Part shown: one piece after another, positions 61,701-64,000 of the stretch | How positions within the stretch are numbered: position 1 is the first letter of the stretch | How the letters are laid out: every line of letters starts with the position of its first letter | The notes under the pieces: model-generated | Databases searched by the model: none | Seen by the model: the letters and a program-made list of their open reading frames with translations, nothing else | Told to the model about the DNA's origin: nothing | Source: Symbiodinium natans | Taxonomy: Eukaryota; Sar; Dinophyceae; Suessiales; Symbiodiniaceae | Length of the DNA: 64,000 bases | Direction of reading: 5' to 3' | NCBI GenBank assembly: GCA_905221605.1 | Contig: CAJNDS010000427.1 | Span: forward strand, 1 to 64,000 | Position numbers and translations under genes: made by a program

Positions 61701-62412
61701 TTGAAGCCCGGTTTAGGGTTTAGGGTTTAGGGTTTAGGGTTTAGGGTTTAGGGTTGATGTCCTTGGGAGCTTGGCAGACGTCACATTTGCGCTTTTGCTG
61801 CTTCGGTTTAAGGTTTAGGTCGGCCCGGGGAGCATTTCGCAGTTTCAGCCCGTTGAGTGCGCGAGGATCCTGTTTAGGAGTGTTTGCAGAGGGTCTGAAC
61901 CCTAAATCCCAAGCTCTAAACTCCAAACCCTAAACCCGACACCCTAAACCCTAAACCCTAAACCCTAAACCCTAAACCCTAAACCCTAAACCCTAAACCC
62001 TAAACCCAAGGAAGCCACGGCGGTTCTGCTGGGAGTCGGGGCGCGCACGGACCTGCAGAACGCACGCGGGAAGACGGCAGTGGACCTGGCCATGGAGTCC
62101 GCGACTCCCTCCTACATTGTGCATGTCCCTTGGTGGGTTTAGTTTAGGGTTTAGGGTTTAGGGTTTCGGGTTTCGGATTTCGGGTTTCGGGTTTCGGGTT
62201 TAGGGTTTAGGGTTTAGGATAGCCCAGTGGGTACCCTTTTCCCTTCCTTTTGGTCCAAAGGTTCCCTTAGAAAGTAGCCAATAGGGTACCCTTATTCGAA
62301 TATGGGCTTCTGGGCTGCCAAGGCCTTGAAGGATGAGGGAGACGCACGCAGCAAGCTTGTCCAGGAGGTGGCAGAGTTTGTGGAAGGCGAGATGGTTTCA
62401 GAATCTTTTTGA
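49904..62412 (+). CDS. 24-exon SHQW-domain and ankyrin-repeat protein gene
   Basis: A dinoflagellate family with an N-terminal SHQW...RGWCRLE domain and C-terminal ankyrin repeats (protein binding); no function known. Exons: 49904-49952, 50070-50140, 50370-50397, 50561-50607, 51187-51256, 51553-51611, 51718-51773, 52952-52989, 54545-54611, 56507-56571, 56644-56714, 57206-57271, 57741-57938, 58114-58203, 58278-58422, 59482-59574, 59780-59830, 60002-60060, 60197-60254, 60699-60775, 61295-61344, 61621-61702, 62011-62124, 62323-62412. The sum is 1794 nt: 597 residues plus TGA, all phases consistent. Landmarks: [106 protein letters not shown]; then ankyrin units ([81 protein letters not shown]). 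Exons are 14% of the span. Exon 5/6 and 11/12 joins are least sure. Introns: about 12 GA-AG, 6 GC-AG, 5 GT-AG. Confidence 0.75.
49958..50069 (+). mobile_element. F2 element that is intron 1 of the ankyrin gene
   Basis: TIRs TAGCCCAGTGG and TACTGGGCTACCAAG. With the duplicated target GAGA it makes up the whole intron 49953-50069; its 3' end CCAAG supplies the acceptor. Confidence 0.8.
50141..50369 (+). other. Ankyrin-gene intron 2 (GC-AG)
   Basis: Donor GCCGCT, acceptor GACAAG; contains a CCCTAAA/CCCTGAA array. It joins ESQGN to AMFVSHQW in phase 0. Confidence 0.6.
51264..51356 (-). repeat. CCCCGAAA repeat
   Basis: About eleven 8-base units in ankyrin-gene intron 5, adjoining CCCTAAA units. 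Confidence 0.9.
51615..51717 (+). mobile_element. F2 element that is intron 6 of the ankyrin gene
   Basis: TIRs CCTTGGTTGCCCAGTGG and GGGCTACCAAG flanked by GAC on both sides. The intron 51612-51717 equals one target copy plus the element. Confidence 0.85.
52117..52273 (+). repeat. TTTAGGG array
   Basis: About 22 near-perfect units in the intron between ankyrin-gene exons 7 and 8. Confidence 0.95.
52532..52641 (+). mobile_element. F1 element, copy 9
   Basis: Near-consensus copy in the intron between ankyrin-gene exons 7 and 8. Confidence 0.85.
52795..52927 (-). repeat. CCCCTAAA homogeneous 8-bp array
   Basis: About sixteen near-identical units in ankyrin-gene intron 7, unlike the degenerate array at 18145-18655. 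Confidence 0.95.
53303..53422 (+). mobile_element. F8 element, copy 2
   Basis: GAGGTACCCTAAAGGGTCAC, CTAATCCGGCCCACAGATC, AAGGTACCACCTAAGGTG. Lies in an intron of the ankyrin gene. Confidence 0.55.
53478..53628 (+). repeat. TTTAGGC array
   Basis: About eighteen units of TTTAGGC after a few TGTAGGC. It is a homogenised variant of the telomeric unit and lies in ankyrin-gene intron 8. A shorter one is at 60352-60424. Confidence 0.95.
54612..56506 (+). other. Ankyrin-gene intron 9 (GA-AG), 1.9 kb
   Basis: Flanked by GAGGAG on both sides (54609-54614, 56504-56509). Holds TTTAGGG variants, unique DNA and the GT/GC microsatellite. The join restores [14 protein letters not shown]. Confidence 0.65.
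55241..56080 (+). repeat. GT/GC alternating and GGATGGGT microsatellite complex
   Basis: GTGTGTGC and GTGCGC blocks, then (GT) about 55676-55755, GGGCGT and GCGT blocks, then GGATGGGT about 55866-56015. It sits in ankyrin-gene intron 9. The 330-370 codon frames on all strands are repeat translation. Confidence 0.95.
56572..56643 (+). other. Ankyrin-gene intron 10 (GC-AG), 72 bp of CCCTAAA units
   Basis: Flanked by a perfect 10-bp duplication GAAGGCAGCC (56568-56577 and 56640-56649). The body is essentially telomeric units. Confidence 0.75.
57272..57740 (+). other. Ankyrin-gene intron 12 (GA-AG)
   Basis: Flanked by the 8-bp duplication CAGGACAT (57269-57276, 57738-57745). Contains a CCCTAAA array (about 57435-57500) and a TTTAGGG array (about 57608-57736) in opposite orientation. 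Confidence 0.75.
58008..58113 (+). mobile_element. F2 element at the 3' end of ankyrin-gene intron 13
   Basis: ACCCAGTGGTTCCC at the 5' side and TTTCTGGGCTACTAAG at the 3' side, whose last AG is the acceptor. The rest of the intron (57939-58007) is TTTAGGG array. Confidence 0.8.
58204..58277 (+). other. Ankyrin-gene intron 14 (GA-AG), 74-bp hairpin
   Basis: Begins GACCTCAAGGG and ends CCCCTTGAG, an inverted repeat. Flanked by GGACC (58203-58207, 58277-58281). No telomeric array. Confidence 0.7.
58423..59481 (+). other. Ankyrin-gene intron 15 (GA-AG), 1.06 kb
   Basis: Flanked by GAGAC (58423-58427, 59482-59486). Contains the TTGGCCCTGCCAAC family and only about five telomeric units at its 3' end, so it is the least telomeric of the long introns. 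Confidence 0.7.
58535..59175 (+). repeat. Diverged family of TTGGCCCTGCCAAC palindromes
   Basis: Six occurrences of a palindromic core (near 58541, 58640, 58712, 58937, 59020, 59153) with similar flanks such as TTTTCCACGAAAT. Spacing is irregular. All in ankyrin-gene intron 15. Confidence 0.6.
59575..59779 (+). mobile_element. F5 TIR element that forms intron 16 of the ankyrin gene
   Basis: Starts GGGGGTTCCCCTACTACC and ends GGGGGGTAGTAGGGAAGCCC, a clear TIR pair. A few CCCTAAA units sit in the middle. Flanked by CAGGA on both sides. Confidence 0.75.
59831..60001 (+). other. Ankyrin-gene intron 17 (GC-AG) made of a CCCTAAA array
   Basis: 171 bp. It starts GCTCACACGC, then about 22 CCCTAAA units, then CTGCAG. 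Flanked by a 14-bp duplication with one mismatch (59827-59840 and 59998-60011). The join gives LASSAGSLASM, an intact ankyrin helix. Confidence 0.8.
60352..60424 (+). repeat. TTTAGGC array, second
   Basis: About ten TTTAGGC units in ankyrin-gene intron 19. Confidence 0.9.
60993..61062 (+). mobile_element. F7 element, compact copy
   Basis: GGGTTCAAGAGGATCATATC followed directly by CAGGAATATTCTTCAGAGGG, i.e. the same ends without a telomeric array between. Confidence 0.55.
61703..62010 (+). other. Ankyrin-gene intron 22 (GA-AG)
   Basis: Flanked by GAAGCC (61703-61708, 62011-62016). Begins with TTTAGGG units and ends with CCCTAAA units, so the telomeric arrays form its inverted ends around about 150 bp of unique DNA. 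Confidence 0.75.
62219..62322 (+). mobile_element. F2 element at the 3' end of ankyrin-gene intron 23
   Basis: AGCCCAGTGGGTACCC and TTCTGGGCTGCCAAG. The last AG is the acceptor of the final exon; the 5' part of the intron is TTTAGGG array. Confidence 0.8.
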
Positions 62413-63122
62413 GTACGCTTTTCGCGCTATAATATTCTCATGATTGCGCTTTTTTTCGGTTGCACTCAAGCATGGGTATTGGAAATGCCTGCCGGATGCT
62501 TTTCATTTCCCGTGTGCACGTGCGATGGGGGTTTCGCGAGTGAAAAGCCGGGAACGCCCCCGCCACAGTGTCACAGGGCCACTTGAATGAGAATCAGTCA
62601 CGGCTAACTGCTCTAAGTTAGGGTTCATATATTATACCTATGTATACAGGCTTTTACATATATATACATATATATATATATTTATTTATTTATACATATA
62701 TAGAGTCTACAGTACTTCTAGTACAGTTGTGGTTGGTACTGCAGAGTTTTTGGCAGCCGTGCAGACTTTCAGATGCCGCCAATGGCCGTTGAGGTGTAGT
62801 TGTGCCTTAGCTTCCATCGATATCGGCGATCAGGCGGCTGAACTTACTCGATTTGTCCTCCACTATCCAGAACCTACAATTTTGCCAGGGGGGTTCAGGG
62901 TTTGGGGTTTAGGGTTTCGGGTTTAGGGTCCAGGCTCAAGTAGGTTCTGGAATGTGTCTTGGCTGCAAGACGTCCACTGGTTTCACTCGAGCACAAGGAT
63001 GTTTTGGCGGGCGCTACATGCTTTCACACCCAGCAGGGCTGCTGAACACCCCAAAAGTGGTGACAATGCTGTAAGGTACTGGTACTGACGAGCAAATGCT
63101 GAACAAAAAGCTCCGGCAGGCT

Positions 63123-63260
63123 CTTAGTAGGGAATGGGGGAACTAGGTACCCTACGTCATCTCTTAAAGGACATGTATAGGAGGACATACCCTTATAGGG
63201 ACCCTGTAGAATCCCTTAACCCCCCATACGGACCCTGTAGAATGCATTGAAGGGTATATA
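63123..63260 (+). mobile_element. F6 element, copy 2
   Basis: TCTTAGTAGGGAATGGGGG at the left, then GTACCCTACGTCATC and repeated GACCCTGTAGAATCC pieces. Its matching right end (TCATTCCCTACTAATCGCC) is at 63436-63455, after an F1 insertion. Confidence 0.6.
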
Positions 63261-63261
63261 T

Positions 63262-63364
63262 CCCTAAGGGTCCATGTATTATTATTTACTTGGGCCCCAA
63301 AGTCCCTACATAGGAGTACTTTAAGGCCCAAGTGTCTACTTAGGCACATGGACCCTTTGGGGAC
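63262..63364 (+). mobile_element. F1 element, copy 10
   Basis: Adjacent to the F6 element; ends CCCTAAGGGTCCATGTA and GGCACATGGACCCTTTGG. Confidence 0.8.
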
Positions 63365-64000
63365 CCTAAACCCCAAAGCCTAAACCCTAAACCCGAAACC
63401 CTGGTATAGTAGGATACAGGGTACTACACAGTCCCTCATTCCCTACTAATCGCCAGTAAGTTGCTTGCAGGCCATGGCAGCATCTGTCTTCGGGTGTAGA
63501 GGCTACCACTGTCAGTTTGAGTTTAGGGTTTAGGGTTTAGGGTTGAGGGTTGAGGGTTGAGGGTTGAGGGTTTAGGGTTTAGGGTTTAGGGTTTCGGTTT
63601 CGGGTTTAGGGTTCAGGGTTTAGGGGCGTTTGGTAGGGCTGGCGTGGTCTTACAGGTATCCCTTTAGAAAGTCGTGAAGCCGTGCGGGTTGCCAGCTCTG
63701 TGTAATTACTTGCAGCGATGCATTATGGTCCACACATGTATACGGCTTGTACACACAGTGGCCTAAACTTTGGCCTAAACCCTAAACCCTAAACCCTAAA
63801 CCCTAGACCCTAAACCCTAAACCCTAAACCCTGAACCCTAAACCCTAAACCCTGAACCCCAAACCCTACGACGCCAGGCAGCTCTGGAAGCCTACTTTTG
63901 CCGGTACCGTCCTAGAAGTTTACAGAAGCAGTGCACCAAAATACCCATTGAGGCACGAAGACCTCAAGTCCTAACATCTCAAGCCTGCACCTTACAGTTC

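Larger units (their letters stand above)
62413..64000. other. Region downstream of the ankyrin gene
   Basis: No secure gene. Contains a TA microsatellite (62635-62702), F6 and F1 elements, TTGAGGG/TTTAGGG arrays, and a weak coding-like piece at about 63885-63965 (ALEAYFCRYRPRSLQKQ) that reaches toward the window end. Confidence 0.5.

Overview
The window looks like nuclear DNA of a dinoflagellate. The evidence is: genes all on one strand with short gaps, intron-split genes of protein families I know only from dinoflagellate predicted proteomes, many introns that start with GC or GA instead of GT, and very abundant TTTAGGG telomere-type repeats. I cannot name the species. I saw no rRNA, tRNA, CRISPR array or bacterial-type operon.

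Region 1 (1-14.1 kb) is an ordinary GC-rich gene array, all on the + strand. It holds two diverged tandem copies of one large dinoflagellate family (A, up to 3347; B, 3844-7009), a long transposase-like (hAT-like) gene (7646-12599) with palindromic 14-bp arrays in one intron, and a small bZIP-like gene (12961-13677).

Region 2 (about 14.35-64 kb) changes abruptly. Almost every few hundred bases there is an array of TTTAGGG or CCCTAAA, and the orientation flips repeatedly. Between the arrays lie 50-200 bp unique pieces and at least a dozen families of small palindromic or terminal-inverted-repeat (TIR) elements, often nested. It could be mistaken for a telomere or junk, but the unique pieces include exons. 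I could join 24 exons (49904-62412, + strand) into one open frame of about 597 codons. It encodes a dinoflagellate SHQW/RGWCRLE-type domain followed by ankyrin repeats. Every one of the 23 joins keeps phase. A second split gene, of pentatricopeptide-repeat (PPR) type, lies at about 32.9-44 kb with several phase-perfect joins. Other short coding-like pieces between 14.9 and 49.5 kb are weaker candidates.

The most interesting observation is how these introns are built. In the ankyrin gene about 12 of 23 introns begin with GA, 6 with GC and only 5 with GT; all end in AG. Many are flanked by direct duplications of 3-14 bp (for example CAGGACAT, GAAGGCAGCC, GAGAC, GAAGCC, GCAGGCTCAC) that straddle AG|G. 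This is what is expected if elements inserted at AG|GN sites, duplicated the target, and the two copies became donor (GA/GC) and acceptor (AG). The intron bodies are telomere-repeat arrays or TIR elements. I therefore read the region as a landscape of introner-like insertions in which telomeric-repeat DNA itself is an intron-forming cargo. This is inference from sequence alone; transcript data would test it directly.
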